From Candidatus Pantoea haifensis (GTDB lineage: Bacteria > Pseudomonadota > Gammaproteobacteria > Enterobacterales > Enterobacteriaceae), in contig JAGTWN010000004.1 in NCBI GenBank assembly GCA_018842655.1, positions 2,666,001 through 2,730,000 of the forward strand: 64,000 nt of DNA. The letters are read 5' to 3'. The position numbers were made by a program, and so were the translations under genes. Positions 11,183 through 22,041 of the stretch are shown here, piece after piece; position 1 is the first letter of the stretch, and the number at the start of each line of letters is the position of its first letter. The notes under the pieces are model-generated. The model was not told the origin of the DNA and ran no database searches. It saw only the letters and a list, made by a program, of their open reading frames with translations.

Positions 11183-11546
11183 TTTGTCGGTATTACTAAG
11201 AATTCGTTAATGATACCCCGCGTTCAGCTTCTCGCTGGCGGGACAGGAACTGAGACCTCATGAGCATTAGCAAGAGTCAGACGAAAAATTATCTCAACAC
11301 TCAAGGCTGTTTGGCAACCGATTATATTGCTTGCAGCACACTCATTACTGAATTGGTCTGTCGTTCGCGAAACTGTAACGCGTCAGGGCTGCGTTTTTAC
11401 AACGCCGCTTTCAGAGGAGATTTCTGATCTGTTTGCTGGGTTTTATCCAACATGGACGGTTACAACGTATTGAAAATCGCTAAACCTTGTATGCTAATTC
11501 CTGTCCTGCGTCAACGCAGTTGGCATTTGAGGCCACATTTTCCGCT
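11183..11546. other. Intergenic region between aroK and hofQ
   Basis: About 360 bases with no convincing gene. hofQ ends on one side and aroK starts on the other, both on the minus strand, so the region should hold the hofQ terminator and the aroKB-damX promoter. I could not single out a convincing -35/-10 pair by eye. Confidence 0.5.
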
Positions 11547-12816
11547 TTATCCGGCGGTAAGCGATGCTTCCCTGACCAATCGTGGTGTTATAAAAATAAC
11601 CAGCTCGCGTTTTTTATGTTCTTGTGACTGATGTCGAAACAGTGCGCTAATGAGCGGAATATTGCCCAACAGCGGCACCTGATTTTTCCCCTGAGTCCGC
11701 TGCTGCTGAAAAATGCCGCCAAGCGCCAGCGTTTGCCCATCTTTTAACGTGACCTGGGTTTCAATTTCCTGTTTATCAATCGACAGCACCGCCGATTTCC
11801 CCGTCTGGATGCTACGGCCTGGGACGTTTTGACTGATGCGAATTTTAAGCTGAATGCGCCCGTTGCCGAGTACGCTGGGCGTCACCTCCATCCCTAAAAT
11901 CGCCTCTTTAAATTCAATGCTGGTGGCCCCGCTGTTGCCTGCTGAAACTTCATAAGGAATTTCTGTGCCTTGCTTGATTGATGCAGTTTGCTGATGAGAG
12001 GTAAACAAACGGGGGCTGGCGATGATTTCGATCTGATTTTCTTGCTCCAACGCACTCAGCTCTAACTCTAACAGTTGCCCACCAATACGTGCCAGCGTGA
12101 CGCCAACGCTGGCACCCGGTGAACTGACGGCTAAAGGAATAGCCAGCCGGGGATGATGTAATGCTTCGACTACAGCGCCCTCGCCTGAATGCAGCCCCAG
12201 TTTACGCCAAGTTCTTGCAGGTGCTCTTCACTGATGGTCACAATGTGAGCCGCCAGTTCAACCTGTTCCAGCGGAATATCCAGCGCCCGTAACCACTGCT
12301 CAGTCTCTTTTAACGCGGCTTCGGTATCACGTAGCAGCAATGTATTGGTGCGACTGTCCACCGTTACGCTGCCGCGTGACGTCATTAAAGAGTCTCGCTC
12401 GCTTTGCAGGCTACGGTGTATATCCGTCGCATTAGCATAGTGCAGCACCAGGGTCCGCTGCTTTAAGGGAAGCTGCAGCTCTTGCTTCTTCTGCTGCGCC
12501 TTGTGCTCTTTTTGTTGCTGTTGCTGCCAGCTCTCAGGATAAACAAGCAGAACGTTCTCTTCTTCGATCACCGTCAGGTTTGCCATACGCGACACCAGCC
12601 TTAGCGCCTGTCGCCATGAAATATCATCCAGCCGTAGCGAAAGCGCCCCTGGACACCCGGTGCGATGAGCAGATTAATCTGCTGATAGTCTGCCAGCGCC
12701 TGCAAAATACGCTCAACTGGCGTGTTATCGAAAGCCAGGCTTAATTTTCCTTCATCACTTGCGTAGGTCGACGTCAGGCAACAGAGTGCCAGCAGCAAAA
12801 TGATCGTCCTTATCAC
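11547..12816 (-). CDS. hofQ: HofQ, outer-membrane secretin homologue (two frameshifts)
   Basis: PilQ/ComE-type secretin proposed to form the outer-membrane pore for DNA taken up as a nutrient. Signal peptide at the start (MIRTIILLLALCCLTSTYAS), then an STN/secretin N-domain, and the secretin core ending KKRELVIFITPRLV. The start is a GTG at 12816. The reading frame is broken twice: one C missing at 12646-12649 and one C missing near 12182. Corrected length 423 residues, close to E. coli HofQ (412). Last gene of hofMNOPQ. Confidence 0.88.
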
Positions 12817-13144
12817 GTATGCGTCCTTTTAATTGAAATGAGATGTTCTGCGGCAAACAGCTATTTTTTACTGTCAGTGAGAGGCTGCGCCTGTTCAGGG
12901 TTTCAGGTTGCCATGGCGGCAGCGGAAAGGGGTGTCCGGTACGAACCTTAATCGCTTTACCTTGCGGACTTAGCAGCCAGGCCTGGAAGCGATCCTTTCG
13001 TCCTATCACGCCTTGTAAAAGCCAGCCTTGCAGCGGTTCAACCTGTTTAATGCAGGCCGCGCCAGGGTAAGGTTTAAACGGATCGCGGGCCTGCGCAATA
13101 CCGCAAAAAATCAGAAAAATCAGAAAGCTACGACACATCTTCAT
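12813..13144 (-). CDS. hofP: HofP, PilP-like pilus assembly/DNA-uptake protein
   Basis: Small exported protein with N-terminal signal sequence (MKMCRSFLIFLIFCGIAQA) followed by the family's RDPFKPYPGAAC start of the mature part. As read, the frame runs into hofQ and stops at 12755. If one T is missing from the run 12827-12830, as elsewhere here, it ends at a TGA overlapping the hofQ GTG start, giving 110 residues and the usual tight overlap. I give that corrected end as likely but unproven. ATG at 13138 is an alternative start. Confidence 0.72.
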
Positions 13145-13622
13145 GCTCCAGCCAAAGCTCAACCGCCAGATATGATGGCTGTGCCAGCAGTTGAAAACGG
13201 TGCGGAAACGGTGCAGCAGCCTGGGCGAGCTCGGCAAACAGCGGCTGAAACTGCGGCCACTGCAAATGCAGCGTTAGCGAACGTGGCTGCGCTTCAGGCT
13301 GCCATTGCGCCAGTTGTGGACCGCGTGTCGCTAAAATAAGCTCTAACGCAGAAGTTGAGGAATCTGGATGCAGCTGCGCCAGTATGTGCGTCAGGTGTTG
13401 TTGTAGCGTTTCTGATGAAGGGTTCAACGCCAGCTGCCGCTGACGCTGCTGCAAATTTTGCTGCTGTTGTTCAAGCGCACGGCGCTGAACATCAAGTTCA
13501 AGACGCTGCGGACGCAGTAACAGCAATCCGCACAACAGCAGAAAGATTGCTGTCCCTACCAGAAGCATGGCATAGCGCAATAGTGGATTGATTTGCATCC
13601 AGCGGTACAGCCGCTCATTCAT
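13128..13622 (-). CDS. hofO: HofO, PilO-like inner-membrane protein
   Basis: 164 residues: short cytoplasmic start, one membrane helix (AMLLVGTAIFLLLCGLLLL, about residues 18-36), a glutamine-rich coiled coil (about 45-65) and a periplasmic domain. Matches the PilO/HofO type in topology and in position between hofN and hofP, overlapping both. Inferred role: inner-membrane platform with HofM and HofN. Confidence 0.85.
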   Translation of the reverse strand: MNERLYRWMQINPLLRYAMLLVGTAIFLLLCGLLLLRPQRLELDVQRRALEQQQQNLQQRQRQLALNPSSETLQQHLTHILAQLHPDSSTSALELILATRGPQLAQWQPEAQPRSLTLHLQWPQFQPLFAELAQAAAPFPHRFQLLAQPSYLAVELWLEHEDVS

Positions 13623-14156
13623 TGGGCTGCTCCTGCAGCTGCGCCCGCAGGCTAAAATGGTAACTGCCTTCAGCCTGACGCTTTACGTTGCCTTGCCGAA
13701 CCTGTGTAAACAGCGGCTGGAGAGCCAGCTGCTGACGAAAATGACCAATCGCCTGCATATCCTGCGCCTGGCCTTCAATTCGCAGCTGTAAGTCCTGCTT
13801 TTCAATTCGTTGCAGCCACAGAGCGTCAGGCAATAAGCCGGGTAAATCCAGCCAAAACTGCTGCCAGTGAGCAAATTGTTCCGCCTCACGCTGCTGCTTT
13901 TCCAGACGCGATCGTTGCTGGCTCAGGGCTTCCAGTGCATTTTTTGCAGTGCCAGACGCTGAGCGATGGCATTCAGCGCCTGTGTAAGGGTTGCCTGCTG
14001 CTGCATAACATGTTGCTTAGCCTGCTGTATTTGCCACGCCTGACACGCCACTGTCAGTACAATGCTGCCTGCAAGCAAGACACTCAGGCGAATAGTGTGC
14101 TGCCGCTGTCGTTGCCAGCGGTGTTCGCGCCAGGGAAGAAGATTGACGGCGACCAT
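13615..14156 (-). CDS. hofN: HofN, PilN-like inner-membrane protein (frameshifted)
   Basis: PilN-type protein. It starts MVAVNLLPWREHRWQRQRQ, the conserved cytoplasmic NLLPWR motif that in PilN binds PilM, followed by a membrane helix and a coiled coil. The frame breaks at the T run 13940-13945, with one T missing; the second half resumes and ends at 13615. Corrected length 180 residues versus 179 in E. coli. The start overlaps the hofM stop. Confidence 0.86.
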
Positions 14157-14959
14157 TAGTGATCGTCCTTACGTAGCGCGAGCCCTGCAGCAAGCGTGAA
14201 CTCACCGCTACAATCAGGCAGCGGCGGCTGCTGATAACGAAGCAGCGCAAAAGGTGAAAACGGTTCAGCCTCCCTCGCGCGTGCGTTCTCAGCCGTATCA
14301 CAGAGATAAATTTTCATCGGCTGGGGAAAGAGCTGCTGTAGCTCCGCCAGTGTGGCAACGTCGCTCGAACAGGCTACACCTCTTCCTTCGCACCACAGCC
14401 AGCCCGTTTCACGCGGCAGCACCAGCACACACCCAGGCGACAGTTGCGCCACTTCGGTTACCTTTTGAAGCGCGTGAGTAGTGAGGTCAAATATCGACGG
14501 TTTCAGGCCTGCTTGCCGTAACGGCGCGAGCCATTGATCGATGACCGCTTGCCGCGCGGCAGTGACACACAACTGGCCGCTTTGGCTATCGAGTCGATAA
14601 TCCAGCGCCAGTGCTTCTGGTGCGACCGGGAACAGTTTTTGCGCTGCCGCCTGGACATAGCAGCGCAGCGCAGGCTCACGTAAGGGCTGCGCAGGCAGGG
14701 GTAAACATCGCTGCAATACCAACTGTTCAGGCAGCCCGACACGCAGTGAGTAGCGTTTAGGCAAGCGTTTACGCCACGTTGTTAATGCAGCCAGTAATTC
14801 AGGCGAAGATTGCAGCACGCCGTTTCTTAACGTATCTTGCGGCAGCCGCTGTTGCCACCAGTGGCACAACTGCCAGCCTTCACGACGACGCTGGACGGCA
14901 AGGGCACAAAGCTGCCTATTCTGAATATCCAGTCCAATTTGCCATGTATGAAAAGCCAT
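14156..14959 (-). CDS. hofM: HofM, PilM-like actin-fold protein
   Basis: 267-residue cytoplasmic protein of the PilM/ComA type, first gene of hofMNOPQ. It starts MAFHTWQIGLDIQNRQLCALAVQ, the ATPase-like beta-strand segment of the family, and has the LALDYRLD and FDLTTHALQ stretches of PilM-like proteins. Start at 14959 preferred over 15001 by homology. The operon is divergent from mrcA. In E. coli these genes are needed for growth on DNA as a carbon source. Confidence 0.87.
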   Translation of the reverse strand: MAFHTWQIGLDIQNRQLCALAVQRRREGWQLCHWWQQRLPQDTLRNGVLQSSPELLAALTTWRKRLPKRYSLRVGLPEQLVLQRCLPLPAQPLREPALRCYVQAAAQKLFPVAPEALALDYRLDSQSGQLCVTAARQAVIDQWLAPLRQAGLKPSIFDLTTHALQKVTEVAQLSPGCVLVLPRETGWLWCEGRGVACSSDVATLAELQQLFPQPMKIYLCDTAENARAREAEPFSPFALLRYQQPPLPDCSGEFTLAAGLALRKDDH

Positions 14960-15076
14960 GCGCGCGATCTCCTTATCGTCAGGGGAAAATGGACATATCA
15001 AAGCGTCTGGCTTGCCTTTATACTACCGCGCGGTTGTTTATAAACTGCCCAATTGACAACAGATGGGAAATCTCAG

Positions 15077-17623
15077 GTGAAGTTCGTAAAGTATTTATTA
15101 ATCCTTGCAGTGTGTTGCATTTTGCTGGGAGCCGGCTCGATTTATGGTCTCTACAAATACATAGAGCCGCAGCTGCCCGACGTTAACACGCTGAAAGATG
15201 TGCGCCTGCAAACCCCTATGCAGGTTTACAGTGCCGATGGCGAATTAATGGCGCAGTACGGCGAAATGCGCCGTATCCCGCTGAGCTTGCAGCAGGTTCC
15301 GCCTGAGATGGTGAAAGCCTTTATCGCCACTGAAGACAGCCGGTTTTATGAGCATCACGGTGTCGATCCGGTGGGTATTTTCCGTGCCGCCAGTATTGCG
15401 CTGATCTCAGGCCACGCTTCACAAGGTGCGAGTACCATTACGCAGCAGCTTGCGCGTAACTTCTTCCTTAGCCCTGAACGCACGCTGATGCGTAAGATAA
15501 AGGAAGCGTTTCTGGCGATTCGCATTGAGCAACTGTTGACGAAAGATGAGATCCTTGAGCTTTACCTGAATAAGATCTATCTCGGCTATCGCGCCTACGG
15601 TGTCGGCGCGGCTTCACAGGTCTATTTTGGTAAACCGGTTGATCAGCTTTCTCTGAGCGAAATAGCAATGATTGCTGGGCTGCCGAAAGCCCCTCCACAT
15701 TTAACCCGCTCTATTCTCACAGCCGTGCCCTGTCGCGTCGCAATGTGGTATTAGCACGTATGTTGGATCAGCACTACATCACCCAGCAGCAATATGACGA
15801 TGCGCGTGATGCCCCACTGATTGCGAAATATCACGGCCCGGAAATCGCGTTCTCTGCACCTTATCTCAGCGAGATGGTGCGTCAGGAGATGGTGAAACGT
15901 TACGGCGACAATGCTTATACCGACGGCTATAAAGTTTACACCACAGTGACGCGCCGTTTGCAGCAAGCCGCGCAGGCGTCAGTGCGGAATAACGTGATGG
16001 CTTATGATATGCGTCATGGCTATCGCGGCCCGACTAACGTGTTGTGGAAAGTGGGTGAAGCGGCCTGGAGCCAGACGCAAATCGAAAAGGCACTAAAAGA
16101 TCTGCCGATTTACGGTCCCTTGATTCCTGCGGTGGTAACAGACGCAAACAGCAATGAAGCCACAGCCATGTTGAAAGACGGCACCAATGTGTCTTTAACG
16201 CTGGCAGGCGTACGCTGGGCGCGTGCCTATAAATCAGACACGCTGCAAGGCGCAACGCCAAAAAGCGTGACGCAAGTTTTGCAGGCGGGTCAGCAGATTT
16301 GGGTACGTAAAGTCGGCGATGACTGGTGGCTGGGACAGGTGCCTGATGTGAATTCAGCCCTGGTGTCACTGGATCCAAATGATGGCGCGGTGCGCGCGCT
16401 GGTTGGCGGTTTCGACTTCAACCAGAGCATGTTTAACCGTGCAACTCAGGCGCTGCGTCAGGTCGGGTCAAACATCAAACCTTTCCTGTACACCGCAGCA
16501 ATGGATCGCGGCTTAACGCTGGCCTCTATTCTGAACGATGTGCCGATTTCCCGTTGGGATGCAGGAGCAGGTGCTGACTGGCGTCCAAAAATTCACCGCC
16601 AACCTATGATGGCCCAATTCGTCTTCGTCAGGGCTTAGGTCAGTCGAAGAATGTGGTGATGGTGCGTGCGATGCGTGCCATGGGTGTGGATTATGCCGCT
16701 GAGTATTTACAACGCTTCGGTTTCCCGGCGCAAAACATCGTGCATACCGAATCGCTGGCGCTGGGTGCCGCCTCGTTTACCCCATTGCAGGTAGCGCGCG
16801 GATATTCAGTGATGACGAACGGTGGCTTCCTGATCGATCCTTATTTCATTAAAAAGATTGAGAATGAACAGGGTCAGACGGTGTTTGAAGAGCAGCCGAA
16901 AATTGCTTGCCCGCAATGCAATTTGCCGGTGATTTATGGTGATACCAAAAAGCCCTGGCGCTGAATGAAGAGAGCGTAGAAAACGTTGCGCCTTCTGATC
17001 AGAATCAAAACCAGGCTGTGCCGCAGCCGGAACTGGAACAGGTTCCTGCTCAGGCGCAGAATGGCGATCAACAGTATGCACCACATGTAATCAACACGCC
17101 GCTGTCGTTCCTGATTAAGAGCGCACTGAACTCCAACATTTTTGGCGAACCGGGCTGGATGGGCACGGGCTGGCGCGCGTCGCGCGATTTGAAGCGTAAT
17201 GATATTGGCGGTAAAACCGGTACCACTAACAGCTCAAAAGATGCGTGGTTCTCAGGTTACGGCCCGGGCGTGGTGACATCAGTGTGGATAGGCTTTGACG
17301 ATGCGCGTCGCGATCTGGGTCGTAGCACGCTGTCAGGGGCCATTCCCGATCAGATTTCAGGTTATGAAGGCGGCGCGAAGAGTGCGCAACCGGCATGGGA
17401 TGATTACATGAAAACCGCGCTGGATGGCGTGCCGCCTCAGCCGTTAACGCCGCCGGACGGGGTTGTGACGGTCACGATCGATCGCAGCACCGGCAAGCTG
17501 GCAAACGGTGGCGGTAATACACGTCAGGAATACTTTATCAACGGCACACAACCGACCGAGTATTCTGTTCACGACGTTGGAACCACTATTATGGATAACG
17601 GCCAGAGCCAGGAACTGTTCTGA
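15077..17623 (+). CDS. mrcA: Penicillin-binding protein 1A MrcA/PonA (three frameshifts)
   Basis: Bifunctional class A PBP that polymerises and cross-links peptidoglycan. GTG start at 15077 (KFVKYLLILAVCCILLG, membrane anchor), as in E. coli. Glycosyltransferase motifs ATEDSRFYEHHGVDP and QGASTITQQLARNFFL are intact; in the transpeptidase domain the active serine lies in the GSNIKPFLYT segment and KTGTT is present near 17212. Three one-base deletions: a T near 15694, an A in 16587-16591 and an A in 16947-16951. Corrected length 849 residues (E. coli 850). A real triple knockout of this gene with every domain preserved is implausible. Confidence 0.93.
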
Positions 17624-17648
17624 TAAACAGGCCGATCTTTTAACTGCA

Positions 17649-17674
17649 AAGGCTGACAATTGTCAGCCTTCTTT
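17649..17674. terminator. Terminator between mrcA and nudE
   Basis: Perfect inverted repeat, AAGGCTGA at 17649-17656 with TCAGCCTT at 17663-17670, followed by CTTTAT. It lies between convergent mrcA and nudE and probably serves mrcA mainly. Confidence 0.65.
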
Positions 17675-17679
17675 ATGGG

Positions 17680-18245
17680 TTAATACGTTATTCGGCCTTG
17701 CTGTACCAGCCATTCGCGCGCCATAAACAGCGCGCTGACGTTGCGGGCCTCACGAAAATCAGGCTCCTGTAACAGTGCCAGCATGTTATTTAATGGCCAG
17801 CGGCGCACAATTAACGGTTCTGGTTCATCCCCTTCCAGCTTCTCTTCATAAAGGTTTTCTGCCAGCACAATATTCATTTTGCTGGAGAAATAAGACGGTG
17901 CCATGGTGAGTTTACCCAACGATGTCAGCGTACCTGCTCCAAATCCCGCTTCTTCTTTGAGTTCACGATCGGCTGCCTGATCCACGGATTCACCCGGATC
18001 GATCAATCCTTTTGGAAAGCCAAGCTCATAACTTTCCAACCCAACAGCATATTCCTGAATAAGGATGAGATGGTCATCGATAACAGGCACGATCATTACG
18101 GCTTCTCGCTCAGACGGTCTCATGCGTTCGTAAACGCGACGTGCACCGTTGCTGAAAGCCAAATCCACCGCTTCGATAGTAAACAACCGCGAGCGCGCCA
18201 CGGCTTCAACATTGAGGATGTTCGGTTTTTTAAGGGGTTTTTCAT
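17680..18245 (-). CDS. nudE: ADP compounds hydrolase NudE (frameshifted)
   Basis: Nudix hydrolase acting on ADP-ribose, diadenosine polyphosphates and NADH. The Nudix box spans about residues 79-101 of the corrected protein, with the REL and EE(A)GFG signature (ELKEEAGFGAGTL). The read frame starts at 18201 (MARSRLF), but the natural N-terminus begins at ATG 18245 (MKNPLKKPNILNVEAVARS) once one T is restored in 18226-18231. Corrected length 188 residues (E. coli 186). Confidence 0.9.
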
Positions 18246-18619
18246 ATCAGCCTCAAACTTTGCAACGCCAGCTGCCAGGAGCGGATCAGCATACCTAACC
18301 GAAGACAATTGTGCGACAGTGAGTTAATGCGGCTTCCGCCTGAGAGATGTTCCTGTACCCGTTGCTAAGCAATTTTTTCTATTAGTCAATGTCTCTAAAG
18401 AAAATTCAGACAATACCGATTTTTAATTCAGTATTTGATGGTTACCATTCCGACAAGGCATGGTGTAATAACTTCTAATTAAATGATTTGCAGTAGTATT
18501 TCATCTGGTGTTTAAGGTGCCATGGCTGTTTATTCCCGCATAATTTGTCTTAAATTGTGGGAGCATCTGGGAGTACGTATTTAACGTGAAGGCAGTATTT
18601 TGGCTGAATTGAGCAAAGC
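18246..18619. other. Divergent nudE-igaA intergenic region
   Basis: 374 bases between divergent nudE and igaA, AT-rich in the igaA-proximal half. It should contain promoters for both. I see no gene, and no sequence I could confidently call a regulator site. Confidence 0.5.
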
Positions 18620-20754
18620 ATGAGCACAATAATTATCATATTGGCCGTAGTGCTAACCTGTTCAATTCTGGCAGGAATCGGTTTTTGGTACGCTATGCGG
18701 CATCGTCCGCCGTTGGCGAAACCGCTGCCATTTATCAGTCCACCCTGCCGTAAACTTTCTGATAAAGAGCGTAGTGCTGTTGAAAAATATGTCGCGACTT
18801 TAGAAAAGCATCCTCGTTCGGCGCTACCGGGTGAAAAACGTGCCAGCAATGATCGACTCGCGCTCACTGCTCAAAGCAATAATGTCTATCCGGTCACGCG
18901 CGCTATTACGCGTTATGGTCTTTCAACGGATGATCCGCACAAGTGGCGCTATTACCTTGATGAAGTCGAAGTTCATTTGCCGCCATTATGGGAACAGTAC
19001 ATCACCGATGAGAACTACGTTGAGCTGATACGCACCCAATCTATTCCGTTAGTGATCTCGCTGAATGGTCACTCTTTGGTTGATTACGCCGCTGATCAAC
19101 CCGCGCTTCCTACGCTGATGCGTCCTGTTTCCGCTAACGCCTCGATTCGCAAAGCAGAAAGTGAAAACGTTGAACTGTTGCAGGTGCGGAAAGAGACGCC
19201 GGAAGAGTATCGCTTGTCTCGTCCCGACGGCACACGCGAAGCCGTGACCATTTCGCTGGCTTTCCTGCTGTTTTTTATTAGTTTGCTGGTGCCACCTGCC
19301 CTGATGCTCTGGCTGGTGCTGACCGGCTGCGCGCTGATTGCAGTGAGCCTGTGGCTGCTGTATCGCTTTCCAGCCGAACATGGCTTACGCGACATCCACT
19401 GCCTGCGAGGTGCGCCGAAGCGTTGGGGATTGTTTGGTGAGTCCAATCAGGAACAGAGCAATATTACGCTGGGGATCATCGATCTGACTTATCCGCAGCA
19501 CTGGCAACCTTATGTCGCGCACGATCTGGGTCAAATCACAGATGTTGAGATCTACCTTAATCGGCAGGTTGTGCGCCAGGGCCATTTTTTATCTTTGCAG
19601 GATGAAGTCAAAAACTTCCCGATTCAACGCTGGCGTAAAAACGTGGCGCTGGCCTGCGGCTCGCTGCTGGTGCTGACATTGCTGGTCACGTGGATCCCGC
19701 TCAGCATGCCGATCAAACTCAGCCTGGCCTGGGTTAAAGGCACTGACAGCCTGGAAGTGAACAGCGTCGATAAACTTAACAGCGTGGCGCTGAATATCGG
19801 CGACAGCCTGAAAGTGAACGGGACGGGCATGTGTTCTGTACCTGGCAATTATCAGAGCAACCGTAGCTATGCTTATATGCCATTCGACTGTTCGGCCATT
19901 TACTGGAATAACGCCACGCCATTGCCGCAGCCGCAGTCTGATATTATTGATAAGGCTGCCGCACTGTTAGATACCACAACCCGACAGCTGCATCCTGAAA
20001 CCAATACCGATCCTAAGCTCAACCCGCAGCTGGCGTCAGCGATTCAGAAATCAGGCATGATCCTGTTAGATGATTTTTCCGATTTAGTGCTGAAAACGCA
20101 GGACTTATGTAATCAACAACAAGATTGCGTACGACTGAAGAATGCATTGGTGAACTTAGGTAACGCGAAGGACTGGGAAGCCCTGGTCGCCCGCGCGGAT
20201 TCCGGGCAGTTAAATGGCATGAACGTACTGCTCCGTCCGGTCAGTGCCGAAGCTCTGGAGAATTTGGTTAATACCGCGACCTCCACTTTCTTTTTCGCGA
20301 AACGCGCCGTGCAGCGGAGAATCTGAATAGCCCACCGCCGGGTGGCTTTTTAATTCTCAGCGACGAAGGCCGTCAACTGGTTAATCAGCCGCAGCCTGGC
20401 GTGTCGCTGTTTGATCTTGATGCGCCGTCACAATGGCAAGAATTGCAGCGGATGTCTGCAATGTTGCTGCATACACCGTTCAGCGCCAGAGGCATTATTA
20501 CCAGTATTTCCACCGATGCGAACGGGACGCGACATATCGCGCTGCACAATGAGCCAGATGCGATGGCGAAATGGCGCTATCTTGGCACTACGCTGTTACT
20601 GCTGATATTAGTGGCCTGCTGTGTGATAAATGGACTGTTGGCGCTGCGCCGTATGCACCGCAACCGTCAGCGCATGCTTGATATTCAGCAATATTACGAT
20701 AAGTGCTTCAATCACAACCTCGGCACTATGCAGAGCGTGCGCTCGTTATTCTGA
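18620..20754 (+). CDS. igaA: IgaA/YrfF, inner-membrane repressor of the Rcs phosphorelay (frameshifted)
   Basis: Multi-pass inner-membrane protein that holds down Rcs signalling; essential in rcs+ enterobacteria. An N-terminal membrane helix (TIIIILAVVLTCSILAGIG), a cytoplasmic domain, a helix pair near residues 210-250, a further helix near 343-360, a large periplasmic domain with several cysteines, and a C-terminal helix (TTLLLLILVACCVINGLLAL) are visible. One G is missing near 20299; the C-terminal ~145 residues continue in another frame. Corrected length 711, identical to E. coli. A genuine loss would be expected to be lethal or to cause strong mucoidy, supporting an error. Confidence 0.92.
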
Positions 20755-20805
20755 GCCCTTCCCTTCTGTGCTACCCTGTCGCCCTGTTTTTGCGGGGTAA
20801 CGTTT

Positions 20806-21456
20806 ATGACGCTCAACTGGTCTGACATTGACACCGTACTGCTCGATATGGACGGTACGTTGCTCGATCTGGCATTCGATCGCCATTTCTGGCTGGAGCA
20901 CGTGCCAGAAACGCTCAGTCAACAGCGCGGCATCACGTTGGCGCAGGCTGAGCAGATCATTGCGGAAAAGTATCAGGCCGTAGCGCATACGCTAAACTGG
21001 TATTGTCTGGATTACTGGGCGCAGGAGCTGGCGCTGGATATTCGCGCCATGACCTGGGAAAAGCGTAGCCGCGCGACGATGCGTGAAGATACGCTGCCCT
21101 TTCTTCAGGCTTTGCGCCGCGCCGGAAAACGCACCATTTTGCTCACCAATGCGCATCCTTACAATCTGGATGTGAAACTGGCACAAACCGGCTTAGCGCC
21201 ACACCTTGATTTATTACTTTCTACCCACACCTTTGGGTATCCGAAAGAAGACCAACGTTTATGGCAAGCGGTACAACAGCAAACCGGATTTATTAATTCG
21301 CGCACGCTGTTCATAGATGACAACGAAGCGATTCTGGATGCCGCCAGGATTTGGGGCATCGGCTGGTGCTTAGGGGTGAGTAATCCCGACTCAGGTCGCC
21401 CTGAGCAGATCTTTCAACGTCATGTCGCAGTCAGCGATTACCGTAAGCTGATCTGA
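20806..21456 (+). CDS. yrfG: GMP/IMP nucleotidase YrfG (HAD family)
   Basis: 216-residue HAD phosphatase dephosphorylating purine mononucleotides. Motif I LLDMDGTLLDL, motif II LLTNAHP, the GYPKEDQRLW lysine motif and motif IV FIDDNEAILDAA are present. It follows igaA by 51 bases and precedes hslR by 13, so yrfG-hslR-hslO likely share transcription. Confidence 0.92.
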   Translation: MTLNWSDIDTVLLDMDGTLLDLAFDRHFWLEHVPETLSQQRGITLAQAEQIIAEKYQAVAHTLNWYCLDYWAQELALDIRAMTWEKRSRATMREDTLPFLQALRRAGKRTILLTNAHPYNLDVKLAQTGLAPHLDLLLSTHTFGYPKEDQRLWQAVQQQTGFINSRTLFIDDNEAILDAARIWGIGWCLGVSNPDSGRPEQIFQRHVAVSDYRKLI

Positions 21457-21469
21457 AACAGGAGCAGCA

Positions 21470-21871
21470 ATGAAAGAGAAAAACAGCGAAGGCGTGCGCC
21501 TCGACAAATGGCTGTGGGCTGCGCGCTTCTACAAAACCCGCTCAATCGCACGTGAAATGATTGAAGGCGGCAAAGTGCATTACAACGGGCAGCGCAGCAA
21601 GCCCAGTAAGTTAGTGGAGATTGATGCCGAACTTACGCTGCGTCAGGGGAATGATGAGCGCACCGTAGTGATTGCCGAAATCAGCGATCAGCGGCGGCCC
21701 GCCAGTGAAGCACAACAGCTTTATCGCGAAACCGAAGCCAGTATTGAAAAGCGCGAAAAAATGGCCCAGGCGCGCAAAATGAATGCGCTGACCATGCCGC
21801 ATCCCGATCGTCGCCCTGATAAAAAAGAGCGGCGCGATCTGATGAAATTTAAATTATCAGGCGATGAATAG
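21470..21871 (+). CDS. hslR: Ribosome-associated heat shock protein Hsp15 (HslR)
   Basis: 133-residue S4-domain RNA-binding protein that recognises stalled 50S subunits carrying nascent chain-tRNA. The S4 motif is at the N-terminus ([17 protein letters not shown]) and a basic C-terminal tail follows. A good ribosome site (AGGAG) precedes the ATG. Same length as E. coli HslR. Confidence 0.95.
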   Translation: MKEKNSEGVRLDKWLWAARFYKTRSIAREMIEGGKVHYNGQRSKPSKLVEIDAELTLRQGNDERTVVIAEISDQRRPASEAQQLYRETEASIEKREKMAQARKMNALTMPHPDRRPDKKERRDLMKFKLSGDE

Positions 21872-22041
21872 AACAATACCCTGAGGCTTTCAGGCTGCCG
21901 CAAGACGGCAAATCCATGAATTCCGATGACGTTACGCATGTAAGTGATTCGGGTGAATGCAAGCAGTCACTGCATGGCAGCCTGGGCTGCAACGGGTATT
22001 TTCAGGCGCTAACCTGCCTCGCCCCTATCGAGAGAAAACCT

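Noticed and set aside
15077-17623. Programmed frameshifting or true pseudogenes in mrcA, glgC, aroK and others
   Set aside because: Breaks occur at different places in unrelated genes, are always a one-base loss, and have no shared slippery site or pseudoknot. Essential and near-essential genes are hit while all downstream domains stay conserved.
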